The notes beneath the pieces are model-generated. The model was given only the letters and a program-made list of their open reading frames with translations. It did not search any database and had not been told where the DNA came from. A program made the translations under genes and the position numbers. Positions 7,639 through 18,221 of a stretch of DNA of 32,215 nucleotides are shown here, piece by piece. How positions within the stretch are numbered: position 1 is the first letter of the stretch; every line of letters begins with the position of its first letter. The stretch lies in contig DATFOC010000116.1 of NCBI GenBank assembly GCA_035265935.1, positions 1-32,215 on the forward strand, read 5' to 3'. This stretch comes from JACDAN01 sp035265935 (GTDB lineage: Bacteria > Actinomycetota > Thermoleophilia > Gaiellales > Gaiellaceae).

Positions 7639-8121
7639 CTGAAGCTCGCGGTCATCTCGGACACGCACATGCCGCGGGGGACGCGGCGCCTGCCGAAGGA
7701 GTGCCTGCGCCTTCTGGCCGACTCGGACCGGATCCTCCACGCTGGCGACTTCGTGTCAGTGGAGGTGTACGAGGAGCTTGGGGAGCTGGCGCCGGTCGAC
7801 GGCGTCGTCGGCAACATGGACGAGCCGGGCCTTCGTCTCGTCCTCCCGCCGAAGCTCGTCGTCGAGCACGAAGGCGTGCGAATCGGGCTCGTCCATGACG
7901 CCGGGCCGGCGGCCGATCGGGCCCCTCGACTGGTCGAGGGGTTCCCCGGCTGTGACGCGGTCGTCTACGGCCACACGCACGTGCCCGAGGCGACCCGCCT
8001 CGGTGAGACGTGGATCCTCAATCCCGGGAGCCCGACCGAGCGGCGCTCGGCGCCGCACCACGGAATGATCGGACTAGAGGCCACAGACGGGGAGCTTGAC
8101 GTCCGAACATACGTTCTGTAG
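7639..8121 (+). CDS. YfcE/MJ0936-type metallophosphodiesterase
   Basis: The calcineurin-like metallophosphoesterase motifs are in order: SDTH (just after the start), LHAGDFVS, GNMD, and GHTHVPE, then NPGSPTERR. This is the small YfcE-type phosphodiesterase of unknown physiological substrate. The metal-binding SDTH lies upstream of the first ATG (7669), so the protein must begin earlier. The only codon available before the in-frame TGA at 7630 is CTG 7639 (LKLAVISDTH). A CTG start, or a readthrough link to the upstream M29 gene, is implied. From CTG the protein has 160 residues. The stop TAG at 8119-8121 is shared with the -10 box of the next gene's promoter. Confidence 0.75.
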   Translation: MKLAVISDTHMPRGTRRLPKECLRLLADSDRILHAGDFVSVEVYEELGELAPVDGVVGNMDEPGLRLVLPPKLVVEHEGVRIGLVHDAGPAADRAPRLVEGFPGCDAVVYGHTHVPEATRLGETWILNPGSPTERRSAPHHGMIGLEATDGELDVRTYVL

Positions 8122-8140
8122 CATGGCGAACATATGTTCG
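8096..8140 (+). promoter_or_regulatory. SOS promoter with two LexA boxes
   Basis: A -35 box TTGACG (8096-8101) and a -10 box TAGCAT (8119-8124) are 17 bp apart. LexA box 1, CGAACATACGTTCT (8104-8117), fills the spacer. Box 2, CGAACATATGTTCG (8127-8140), is a perfect palindrome that covers the expected transcription start and the ATG at 8134. Both match the Gram-positive consensus CGAAC-N4-GTTCG, box 1 with one end change. LexA bound here would block polymerase, so the gene should be induced by DNA damage. No lexA gene is next to it. Confidence 0.85.
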
Positions 8141-8376
8141 TCCGGATCGCATTCGTCACATTGCTCGTGATGGTGCTCGCCTGGAGCGTGATGACGCGCG
8201 TCTCCGAGGCGACAGGCGCACCACAGCCGTATCGCGTCCAGCCGGGCGACACACTGTGGTCGATCGCCGCCGAGCGCTACCACGGCGATCCGCGGCAGGG
8301 GGTCTGGGTGATCCAGCGCGAGAATGGGCTAGCAGGCGCGAGCCTGACGCCGGGGCAGGTGCTGCTGCTGCCGTAG
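8134..8376 (+). CDS. membrane-anchored LysM protein, probable SOS cell-division inhibitor
   Basis: 80 residues. A single hydrophobic helix (about 4-20) is followed by a short linker and one LysM domain (33-79: YRVQPGDTLWSIA ... ITPGQ-like LTPGQVLLLP), a peptidoglycan-binding fold. This is the architecture of YneA of Bacillus, and resembles the role of DivS of Corynebacterium and the LysM protein Rv2719c of Mycobacterium, which are LexA-controlled and delay division after DNA damage. Two LexA boxes sit on its promoter, one over the start codon, and the mRNA is probably leaderless. Unlike those relatives, it is not beside lexA. No catalytic domain is present. Function is inferred from architecture plus regulation. 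Confidence 0.8.
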   Translation: MFVRIAFVTLLVMVLAWSVMTRVSEATGAPQPYRVQPGDTLWSIAAERYHGDPRQGVWVIQRENGLAGASLTPGQVLLLP

Positions 8377-8394
8377 CCCGGCCCGTGCCACGTC

Positions 8395-8411
8395 GCCCTC
8401 CAGAGGAGGGC
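8395..8411 (+). terminator. stem-loop after the LysM gene
   Basis: A perfect 7-bp stem, GCCCTCC with GGAGGGC around AGA, starts 18 nt after the LysM stop codon. No T-run follows. It is a plausible terminator that isolates the SOS gene from rnz. Confidence 0.45.
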
Positions 8412-8557
8412 TCGGTGCAATACAACTCTGCCGCCGGACCGCGCTGCTCGTCCCGATGCGGCGTCCTCAGTCGCGGCCGATACGACCGTTCCCTGGGTCC
8501 TTGCCTCGGAACAAGCAGCGCACTCCGGGCGACGAGTGGCATCACACCGAGCCCTCC

Positions 8558-8563
8558 TAGACT
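8558..8563 (+). promoter_or_regulatory. -10 box of rnz, leaderless arrangement
   Basis: TAGACT ends six nucleotides before the GTG start at 8570, so transcription would begin on the start codon itself. No Shine-Dalgarno sequence precedes the GTG. The -35 region is weak. The remainder of 8412-8557 shows no gene that I can support. Confidence 0.5.
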
Positions 8564-8569
8564 TCCGCC

Positions 8570-9577
8570 GTGGATCTGGACCTCGTCTTCCTCGGCACCT
8601 CGGGCTCGATGCCGACTGCGCAGCGGGCGCCGACCGCGATGCTGCTCCGGCGCGGGGGAGAGCGCCTGCTCTTCGACTGCGCCGAGGGAACGCAGCGGCA
8701 GCTGCTGCGCTCGAACGTCGGCCTGATCGAGCTGCGGGAGATCTTCCTCACGCACTACCACGCGGATCACTACCTCGGCCTGCCGGGGATGCTGAAGACG
8801 TTCGCGCTGCGTGGGCGGGACCTCCCGATCACCATCTACGGCCCGCGCGGCCTCCACGACCTGTTCTCCGCGCTCCGGCGGATCTTCGGGAAGCTGACCT
8901 ACCACTACGAGCTCGTCGAACTGGATCCGGACGAGCGACTCGAGCGCGGGGAGTACGAGCTCGCGACTTTCCCCGTGGAGCACGGCGTGTCCGCGATCGG
9001 ATACGCGCTCGTCGAGCGGCCGAGGCCAGGCCGGTTCGACGCCGGCGCCGCCGACGCCCTCGGAATCCCCGAGGGGCCGGAACGGGGTGCCCTCCAGGCC
9101 GGCGAGTCGGTCACGCTCGGCGACGGGCGGGTGCTGACGCCCGACGCCGTCCTGGGCCCGGCGCGCCCTGGCCGGAAGGTCGTGATCGCGGCCGACACGG
9201 CGTTCGCGCGTTCGGTCGTCGACGCAGCTCGGGGCGCCGATCTCCTCGTCCACGAGGCCACGTTCGCCGAGGACGAGCGGGCCCGCGCGCACGAGACACT
9301 GCACTCGACGGCGGTCGAGGCGGCGGAGGTCGCGCAGACCGCCGAGGTCGGGATGCTCGCGCTGACCCACCTGTCGAACCGCTACTTCGGCGGCGAGATC
9401 GAGCGGGAGGCTCGGTCCGTCTTCCCGGACACGGTCGTGCCCCGTGACCTCGATATCATCGTCGTCCCGTTCCAGGAGCGGGGCGCACCAGAGCTCGTGA
9501 AGGGAGGAGCCACGCACAAGCACCAGCAGCCGGCTCCGAAGGAAGTCGTCCCGACCATCGAGGAGGCCCCGCGATGA
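8570..9577 (+). CDS. rnz: ribonuclease Z / MBL-fold tRNA 3' processing nuclease
   Basis: 335 residues of the metallo-beta-lactamase fold. Motif II THYHADH (61-67) gives the zinc ligands, with FDCAEGTQRQ before it, FPVEHGVSAIGY, the ADTAF aspartate site and LTHLSNRY after it, the order found in RNase Z. The enzyme removes 3' trailers from tRNA precursors in the cytoplasm. The last about 30 residues (KGGATHKHQQPAPKE) are an extra, probably disordered tail. The GTG start at 8570 fits the family N-terminus MDLDLVFLGTSGSMPT. Its stop overlaps the next ATG (ATGA). Confidence 0.9.
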   Translation: MDLDLVFLGTSGSMPTAQRAPTAMLLRRGGERLLFDCAEGTQRQLLRSNVGLIELREIFLTHYHADHYLGLPGMLKTFALRGRDLPITIYGPRGLHDLFSALRRIFGKLTYHYELVELDPDERLERGEYELATFPVEHGVSAIGYALVERPRPGRFDAGAADALGIPEGPERGALQAGESVTLGDGRVLTPDAVLGPARPGRKVVIAADTAFARSVVDAARGADLLVHEATFAEDERARAHETLHSTAVEAAEVAQTAEVGMLALTHLSNRYFGGEIEREARSVFPDTVVPRDLDIIVVPFQERGAPELVKGGATHKHQQPAPKEVVPTIEEAPR

Positions 9578-9807
9578 CCAGGATGGTGCAGGTCGCCGTC
9601 GCCGGCGACGTCACCGAGGCGGAGGAGTTGGAGGCGATGCTCCGCTCCGCCGGAATCGACACGCTTCTCGAGCCCGCGATCGACCATCACCCGCGGGAGG
9701 TCGAGGACGCGCCACAAAAGGTCCTCGTCCCCGAGAGCTCGCTCGAGGCTGCGATCCACGCGATCGAGTCGCTCAGCGACCCCGAAGACATCGTCGACGA
9801 AGGGTAG
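9574..9807 (+). CDS. small DUF2007-like protein
   Basis: 77 residues with the pattern of the DUF2007 family (putative signal-transducing protein): VQVAVAGDVTEAEELEAMLRSAGID, then LVPESSLEAAIHAIESL. Such domains form a small alpha/beta ferredoxin-like fold and compare the state of two strands; no enzymatic role is known. It is coupled to rnz by a 4-nt overlap and followed at once by the methyltransferase gene. Confidence 0.6.
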   Translation: MTRMVQVAVAGDVTEAEELEAMLRSAGIDTLLEPAIDHHPREVEDAPQKVLVPESSLEAAIHAIESLSDPEDIVDEG

Positions 9808-9919
9808 CCCCGACTACGGCGAGGTCGCGGCTCGGTACGACGAGCTGCGGCCTCAGGACGAGGGCTGGTGGGCGCTCTTCGACCTGCTCTCGAGGGAGGG
9901 CGACCTCCGCGGAAAGCGT

Positions 9920-10525
9920 GTGCTCGACGTCGGCTGCGGAACCGGCCGCTTCGCTGCGGCGCTCGCAGAGCGCGGGTCGCGGGTGTGGGGCGTGGACGCC
10001 TCCCAGGAGATGGTGGCGCTCGCCCAGGAGCGCGGAGTGAACGCCAAGGTCGCCCGGGCAGAGGCGCTGCCGTTCAAGGAGGGCTGGTTCGACCGGGCGG
10101 TCGCGGTCCTCGTGATTCATGTGCTCGAACGGCCGCAGGCGTTCGCGGAGCTTGCCCGGGTGCTTGCGGACGACGGCCGCCTCGCGATCGGCACCTTCGA
10201 TCACGCGCAGTTCGACAGCTACTACCTCAGCGCGTACTTCCCGTCGCTCGCCGAGATCGACCGGGCGAGGTTCCCGACACGCGAGGCGCTGGAGGAGGAG
10301 CTCCGGGCCGCCGGCTACTCCTCCCGGACGATCCCGCTCCACCAGCGCGCGGTTCGAAGCCGGGACTGGGTTCTCGAGCGGATTCGCGGCCGCTTCATCT
10401 CGACGCTGCAGCTGCTCGATGAGGATGAGTTCGCCGAGGGGCTCGCTCGGGCGGAGCGCGAGCTGCCGGCCGAGGTCGAGGCGGAGCAATTTCTGCTTGC
10501 GGTCGTCGCGGAGCGAGGGCGCTAG
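9920..10525 (+). CDS. class I SAM-dependent methyltransferase
   Basis: Motif I LDVGCGTGRF, the acidic loop GVDASQEM, and the post-motif DDGRLAIGTFDH identify a class I methyltransferase of the UbiE/COQ5-like type; the substrate is unknown. From the GTG at 9920 there are 201 residues, but clear family sequence (DYGEVAARYDELRP) continues upstream in frame to about 9806, just after the stop of the previous gene. That extension holds no ATG, GTG or TTG, so the true start is either a rare codon near 9797-9812 or obscured by a base error. Its stop overlaps the stop of the convergent DUF1697 gene. Confidence 0.75.
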   Translation: MLDVGCGTGRFAAALAERGSRVWGVDASQEMVALAQERGVNAKVARAEALPFKEGWFDRAVAVLVIHVLERPQAFAELARVLADDGRLAIGTFDHAQFDSYYLSAYFPSLAEIDRARFPTREALEEELRAAGYSSRTIPLHQRAVRSRDWVLERIRGRFISTLQLLDEDEFAEGLARAERELPAEVEAEQFLLAVVAERGR

Positions 10526-11055
10526 TCGTCCAGCTTCCCGGCGAGCTTGGCGAGCATCGTCGTGTTCCGTGTCGTCGTCGGCTGACCGAGGACGTCCCAG
10601 TCCTTCGGCTTGAGCTCCGAGTCCATCATCCGGCCCTCGATCAGCCAGTGGACCTCGCGGCCGTCCACGACGAGCCGGTCGGACGGCGTCGACCGCTCCT
10701 CGATCGCCTTGCGCTTAGCTGCCGTCGGCTTGCGGCGGAGGAACGCGACCATGTGTGTCTTCCCGGCGGGAACCTTGCCGAACGGCTTCTTGCTCGCGGC
10801 ATGCCGTACCTCGTTTGCCCGCCGCACGAACGTGGTCACCTCGAAGCCGAGGGCCTGCTCGAGCTTGGCCTCGATCGCGCGCTCGAGGTCGGCGGCTCGA
10901 CCGCTGGCCTCGAAGACGACGTTGCCACTCGCGATGTAGGTCGAGACGTGCTCGAAGCCGAGCTCCTCGAAGGCTGCACGCAGGCGGTCCATGGAGACCC
11001 TGCGGCCGCTGACGTTCACGGCGCGGAGGAACGCGACGTACCGCGCGGGGCGCAC
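10522..11055 (-). CDS. DUF1697 family protein
   Basis: 177 residues with the hallmarks of DUF1697: start RYVAFLRAVNVSGRR, then LGFEHVSTYIASGNVVFE, the central FEVTTFVRRANEV, and the end WDVLGQPTTTRNTTMLAKL. The family is widespread and has no established function. The GTG start sits at 11055. It runs convergent to the methyltransferase gene with a 4-nt stop overlap, and divergent from the pyr operon. Confidence 0.85.
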   Translation of the reverse strand: MRPARYVAFLRAVNVSGRRVSMDRLRAAFEELGFEHVSTYIASGNVVFEASGRAADLERAIEAKLEQALGFEVTTFVRRANEVRHAASKKPFGKVPAGKTHMVAFLRRKPTAAKRKAIEERSTPSDRLVVDGREVHWLIEGRMMDSELKPKDWDVLGQPTTTRNTTMLAKLAGKLDD

Positions 11056-11071
11056 GAAACCACAGTCGCAC

Positions 11072-11099
11072 TTGCTCCGTCCGCCCGTCGTTGTAGAGT
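11072..11099 (+). promoter_or_regulatory. candidate promoter of the pyr operon
   Basis: TTGCTC (11072-11077) and TAGAGT (11094-11099) are 16 bp apart, with TTG directly before the -10 box. Transcription would start near 11106, leaving a leader of about 48 nt that contains the PyrR site. Confidence 0.5.
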
Positions 11100-11120
11100 C
11101 CGGCTCGCTCCACGTCCTTT

Positions 11121-11150
11121 AACTCGGTCCAGAGAGGCCGGAAAGGAGAG
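11121..11150 (+). promoter_or_regulatory. PyrR-binding hairpin over the ribosome-binding site
   Basis: CGGTCCAGAGAGGCCG (11125-11140) holds the PyrR-binding core RUCCNGNGAGGY in a small hairpin. The Shine-Dalgarno GGAG (11145-11148) comes directly after it, 5 nt before the TTG start of pyrR. The leader is too short for a terminator/antiterminator switch, so PyrR bound to UMP/UTP should act by blocking ribosome entry, as described in mycobacteria. It would control the whole operon through coupled translation. Confidence 0.8.
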
Positions 11151-11153
11151 CGG

Positions 11154-11741
11154 TTGACGCTGCCTGCCCAGACGAGCGCACGAGTCCTGCTGGACGAGGC
11201 CGCGATCGCCAGAACGCTGACGCGGATCGCGCACGAGATCATCGAGGGGAACCCGGACCTCGAGCGGGTCGCGCTCGTCGGCATCCACACGCGCGGAGTC
11301 CCGCTCGCGCAGCGCCTGCGCCGCCTGATCCACGAGTTCAGCGGCGAGGAGCCGGCGTCGGGGTCGCTCGACATCACGTTCTACCGCGACGACGTCCAGG
11401 TCCGTGGCGGCGAGCCGCCGAAGCAGGCGCAGCCGGTCGTCCGGTCGACGCGGCTCGACTTCGCGCTCGAGGGGATGACCTGCGTGCTCGTCGATGATGT
11501 GCTCTACACCGGCCGCACGATCCGCTCGGCGATCGAGGCGCTCTTCCACTACGGCCGCCCTGCCCGCGTCCAGCTCGCATGTCTGGCCGACCGCGGCCAC
11601 CGGGAGCTTCCGATCCGTCCCGACTACGTCGGCAAGAACCTGCCGACCTCCCGCGGCGAGCGCATCCAGGTGCAGCTCGTCGAAGTCGACGAGGTCGACC
11701 AAGTCCTGCTCGTGCCCAACCCGGAGGAAGACCATGGGTGA
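11154..11741 (+). CDS. pyrR: PyrR, uracil-responsive regulator of the pyr operon
   Basis: 195 residues with a phosphoribosyltransferase fold. The PRPP-binding loop is VLVDDVLYTGRTIRSA, with the flexible-loop and VGIHTRGVPLAQR segments before it and RPDYVGKNLPTS, typical of PyrR, near the end. PyrR binds pyr mRNA when UMP or UTP is high and also has weak uracil phosphoribosyltransferase activity. It starts at TTG 11154 behind its own binding site, so it is autoregulated, and overlaps pyrB by 8 nt. Confidence 0.92.
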   Translation: MTLPAQTSARVLLDEAAIARTLTRIAHEIIEGNPDLERVALVGIHTRGVPLAQRLRRLIHEFSGEEPASGSLDITFYRDDVQVRGGEPPKQAQPVVRSTRLDFALEGMTCVLVDDVLYTGRTIRSAIEALFHYGRPARVQLACLADRGHRELPIRPDYVGKNLPTSRGERIQVQLVEVDEVDQVLLVPNPEEDHG

Positions 11742-12729
11742 CATCCGCGTCATGCGCGACGACCTGAAGCCGCCGCCCCCGGCAGAGCGGCGGCATCTCC
11801 TGTCCGTCGCGGACCTGTCCCGAGACGACATCGAGCGGCTGCTGGCGACAGCGCGCAACTTCTCGCGCACCCTCGACCGCGAGATGAAGAAGCTGCCGAC
11901 GCTGCGAGGGCGGCTGGTCGTGAACGTCTTCTTCGAGTCGTCCACGCGAACCTCGTCGAGCTTCGAGCTCGCGGCGAAGCGGCTCTCGGCGGACACGATG
12001 TCGATCAAGTCGTCGGGCTCGGCCGTGGACAAGGGCGAATCCCTCAAGGACACGGCCCTGACGCTCGGCGCCTACGACCCGGACGTGATCGTCATGCGCC
12101 ACCCGCAGATCGGCGCCTCGCACTTCGTTGCGAAGGTGACGGCCGCGCACGTCGTGAACGCTGGCGATGGGAAGCACCAGCATCCGACGCAGGCGCTCCT
12201 CGACCTCTACACCCTCCGCGAGGAGTTCGGCCGGCTCGAGGGCCTGCACGTTGCAATCGTCGGCGACGTCCTCCATTCACGGGTCGCGCGCTCGCTGATC
12301 CAGGCGCTCGACCTCGTCGGCGCGCGGACGACGCTGGCCGGGCCACCGACGCTTCTTCCGCGCGGCGTGGAGGCGATGGGCTGCGACACCTCCACCGACA
12401 TCGCGTCGATCGGTGCTGCCGACGTCGTCTACGTCCTCCGGATGCAGCGCGAGCGGATGCTCGAGGGTGAGAACTACGTCCCGAGCCTGCGCGAGTACAC
12501 CGAGCGATGGGGCGTCACGCCCGAGCGGCTGCGCGCCGGCCAGAAGGTCATGCACCCGGGGCCAATGAACCGAGGGGTCGAGATCGACCCGCGGGTGGCG
12601 GACGCTGCGGACGCGCTCATCGAGACCCAGGTGCGCGCCGGGCTCGTGACGAGGATGGCCGTCCTTTACGACCTGCTGACGAGCGGCCCGGTCGGCGTCA
12701 GAGCCGCGCAGCTAACGGAGGTGGCTTGA
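11734..12729 (+). CDS. pyrB: aspartate carbamoyltransferase catalytic subunit
   Basis: 331 residues. It joins carbamoyl phosphate and L-aspartate in the second step of UMP synthesis. The carbamoyl-phosphate loop FFESSTRTSSSFE is near residue 70, HPTQALLDLYTL is the conserved central motif, and HPGPMNRGVEI is near the end. The start is ATG 11734, overlapping pyrR; a longer in-frame reading inside pyrR is not supported by the family. No pyrI regulatory gene is present, so control must be through PyrR. Confidence 0.94.
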   Translation: MGDIRVMRDDLKPPPPAERRHLLSVADLSRDDIERLLATARNFSRTLDREMKKLPTLRGRLVVNVFFESSTRTSSSFELAAKRLSADTMSIKSSGSAVDKGESLKDTALTLGAYDPDVIVMRHPQIGASHFVAKVTAAHVVNAGDGKHQHPTQALLDLYTLREEFGRLEGLHVAIVGDVLHSRVARSLIQALDLVGARTTLAGPPTLLPRGVEAMGCDTSTDIASIGAADVVYVLRMQRERMLEGENYVPSLREYTERWGVTPERLRAGQKVMHPGPMNRGVEIDPRVADAADALIETQVRAGLVTRMAVLYDLLTSGPVGVRAAQLTEVA

Positions 12730-12756
12730 ATGGCGGCCCCCTCCACCACAGCTCAG

Positions 12757-12789
12757 GGTCCCCGGCACGCTGCAAAGCGGCCGGGAACC
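12757..12789 (+). promoter_or_regulatory. hairpin between pyrB and pyrC
   Basis: The only real gap inside the operon (12730-12815) holds a strong hairpin. GGTCCCCGGC (12757-12766) pairs with GCCGGGAACC (12780-12789) with one C-A mismatch, and three further inner pairs close a 6-nt loop. It is followed by a good ribosome-binding site, GGAGG, before pyrC. It has no PyrR core and no T-run. It may protect or process the mRNA or tune pyrC translation. Confidence 0.45.
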
Positions 12790-12815
12790 GTGATCTGCGC
12801 TGGAGGTGACCGCTG

Positions 12816-14117
12816 ATGCTGTTCGCCAAGGCTGCGCCGGGCGAGAACCTGGTCGTCCGGGGCGCGCGGGTGCTGGATCCCGCCGGGAAGGTCGACGGCG
12901 TCCTCGACGTCCGGGTCGACGGAGGCGCAATCGCGGAGCTCGGCTCACGGCTCGACCCGAACTCCCACCGCGTCGTCGAGGCGGAAGGGCTCACGCTCGC
13001 GCCGGCGTTCGTCGACCCGCACGTACACCTGAGGACGCCGGGTCGGGAGGACGAGGAGACGATCGCGAGCGGGACGCAGGCGGCGGCTGCAGGCGGGTAC
13101 TGCGCGATCCTCGCGATGCCGAACACCCATCCTGTGGTGGACTCGGCTGCGGTGCTTGGCTCCCTTGCCGAGACCGCGGAGGCCGAGGCCGAGGTTCCGG
13201 TCGGGTTCCTGGCAGCGATCAGCAAGGGCCTCGAGGGCGGCGAGCTGACCGAGATGGCCGAGCTCGCAGATGCCGGTGCGGCAGGGTTCAGCGACGACGG
13301 CCGGCCGGTCGCCACGCCCGGGCTCATGCGGCGCGCGCTCCAGTACGGTGCCGTCGCAAACCGGCCGCTGGCATTGCACTGTGAGGAGCCGACGCTATCG
13401 CGCAGCGGCCAGATGCACGAGGGTGCCGTCTCCGCCGAGCTGGGATTCGCGGGTTACCCGTCGGTCGCCGAGAGCCTGATGGTCGAGCGCGACCTGTCGC
13501 TGGCCGCCTACGAGGGCCGGCCCGTGCACCTGCTGCACCTCTCGGCCCGGGAGTCCGTGGAGGCCGTGCGCACCGCGCGGGCCGCGGGGGTCAAGGCCAC
13601 CGCGGAAGTCACGCCGCACCACCTCTGCCTGACCGATGAGGCCGTGCGGTCGCTGGACTCGAACCTGAAGATGAACCCGCCGCTGCGGTCGGTCGACGAC
13701 CGGGCGGCGCTCGTGGAGGGCATCCGCGACGGGACGATCGCGGCGATCGCAACCGACCATGCGCCCCACGCGCGGCACGAGAAGGACGTCCCCTTCGAAG
13801 CGGCCCCGTTCGGCGTCACCGGGCTGGAAACGGCGTTTGCCGCGCTCTACACGCATCTGGTGGAGCCGGGCCTCGTCAAACTGGAACTGCTGCTGGAGCG
13901 CATGTCGGCCGGGCCGGCGGCGATCTTCGGCCTGCCCACACCGCGAATCGCCGTCGGCGAGCGGGCAAACCTCGTCCTGCTCGACACGAAGGCCGGGTGG
14001 CGCGTGCAAGAGGACGGCTTCCGCTCCCGCTCGTCGAATTCCTGGCTTCTCGGCCAGCGCCTCACCGGCAAGGTGCGCATGACGGTCGCGGCCGGCAGGA
14101 CGGTGTTCGAGGCGTGA
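12816..14117 (+). CDS. pyrC: dihydroorotase, class I
   Basis: 433 residues of the amidohydrolase superfamily. It closes carbamoyl-aspartate to dihydroorotate. Metal ligands H69 and H71 are in DPHVHLR, MPNTHP and LHLS follow, and the catalytic aspartate is in TDHAPH. The long form and the VTGLETA segment fit the class I (PyrC/B. subtilis type) enzyme. It starts at ATG 12816 behind GGAGGTGA and overlaps carA by 4 nt (GTGA). Confidence 0.94.
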   Translation: MLFAKAAPGENLVVRGARVLDPAGKVDGVLDVRVDGGAIAELGSRLDPNSHRVVEAEGLTLAPAFVDPHVHLRTPGREDEETIASGTQAAAAGGYCAILAMPNTHPVVDSAAVLGSLAETAEAEAEVPVGFLAAISKGLEGGELTEMAELADAGAAGFSDDGRPVATPGLMRRALQYGAVANRPLALHCEEPTLSRSGQMHEGAVSAELGFAGYPSVAESLMVERDLSLAAYEGRPVHLLHLSARESVEAVRTARAAGVKATAEVTPHHLCLTDEAVRSLDSNLKMNPPLRSVDDRAALVEGIRDGTIAAIATDHAPHARHEKDVPFEAAPFGVTGLETAFAALYTHLVEPGLVKLELLLERMSAGPAAIFGLPTPRIAVGERANLVLLDTKAGWRVQEDGFRSRSSNSWLLGQRLTGKVRMTVAAGRTVFEA

Positions 14118-15146
14118 CCGGCTTCCTCGTCCTCGAGGACGGGATGGTCTTCCGGGGTGAGTCGGTCGGTGCTCCGTGCTTCGCCTTCGGCGAGGCCGTC
14201 TTCACCACTGCGATGACCGGCTACCAGGAGGTCGTCACCGACCCGAGCTTCGCCGAGCAGATCGTCTGCTTCACGGCGCCGATGGTCGGGAACTACGGCG
14301 TCGAGCCGGAGCGCTCCGAGTCCGGGCGGGTCCACGCGCGCGGCGTTCTCATGCGCGAGGCGCGCGGTCCGGCGTGGACGGACTGGCTGCACGAGCGAGG
14401 GATTCCGGCGCTGACGGGCATCGACACGCGGTCACTCGTCCTCCGGCTGCGGGAGGTCGGCGCGATGCGGGCCGCGGTCGTCTCCGGTGAGGCATCGGTG
14501 GAGGAGACGCTCCGTGCTGTCCGCGAGCAGCCTGCGATGGCCGGGCGCCCGCTCGCGGCTTCCGTTTCCTGTGACGAGCGGTACGAGTTCGCCCGCGGCG
14601 GCCGGGCCCGGATCGCGGTCGTCGACTACGGCTGCAAGCGCTCGATTCTCCGCAGGCTCGCGAAGACCGGGGCCGGTGTCACGGTGGTTCCCGCCGCGGC
14701 TGGAGCGGACGAGCTCAATGGCTTCGACGGCGTCGTCCTCTCGAACGGCCCGGGCGACCCCGAGCCGCTGAGCCCCCAGGTCGAGACGGTGCGGTTGCTC
14801 CTGGGTCGGCTTCCGGTCTTCGGCATCTGCCTCGGCCACCAGCTGCTCGCGCTCGCCACCGGCCTCGAGACCTTCAAGCTTCCGTTCGGTCACCGCGGCG
14901 CGAACCACCCGGTGCTCGAGAAGGCGACCGGTCGGGTCCTAGTCACCGCCCAGAACCACGGCTTCGCGGTCAAGCCGGCGGCAGGCCGCGAGGCGACCCA
15001 CGTCTCGCTGTACGACGGCACCGTCGAGGGGCTCGACTACCCCGAGCTGGGCGCTCGGTCGGTGCAGTTTCACCCCGAGGCCGGACCCGGCCCGCACGAC
15101 GCCCGGCCACTGCTCGAGACCTGGGTCGAGGAGGTGTGCGCAGGCC

Positions 15147-15163
<17 letters not shown>
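14114..15163 (+). CDS. carA: carbamoyl-phosphate synthase small subunit
   Basis: 349 residues. The N-terminal CPSase domain (MTGYQEVVTDPSF) is followed by a class I glutamine amidotransferase domain with nucleophile C239 in FGICLGHQ, LSNGPGDP before it, and the catalytic histidine in QFHPEA. It frees ammonia from glutamine for the large subunit. The GTG start at 14114 overlaps the pyrC stop; its end overlaps carB by 17 nt. Confidence 0.94.

Positions 15164-18198
<3,035 letters not shown>

Positions 18199-18221
<23 letters not shown>

Noticed and set aside
12507..12809. Possible extra small gene between pyrB and pyrC
   Set aside because: Mostly overlaps pyrB in another frame; the gap part is explained better by a hairpin and the pyrC ribosome-binding site.
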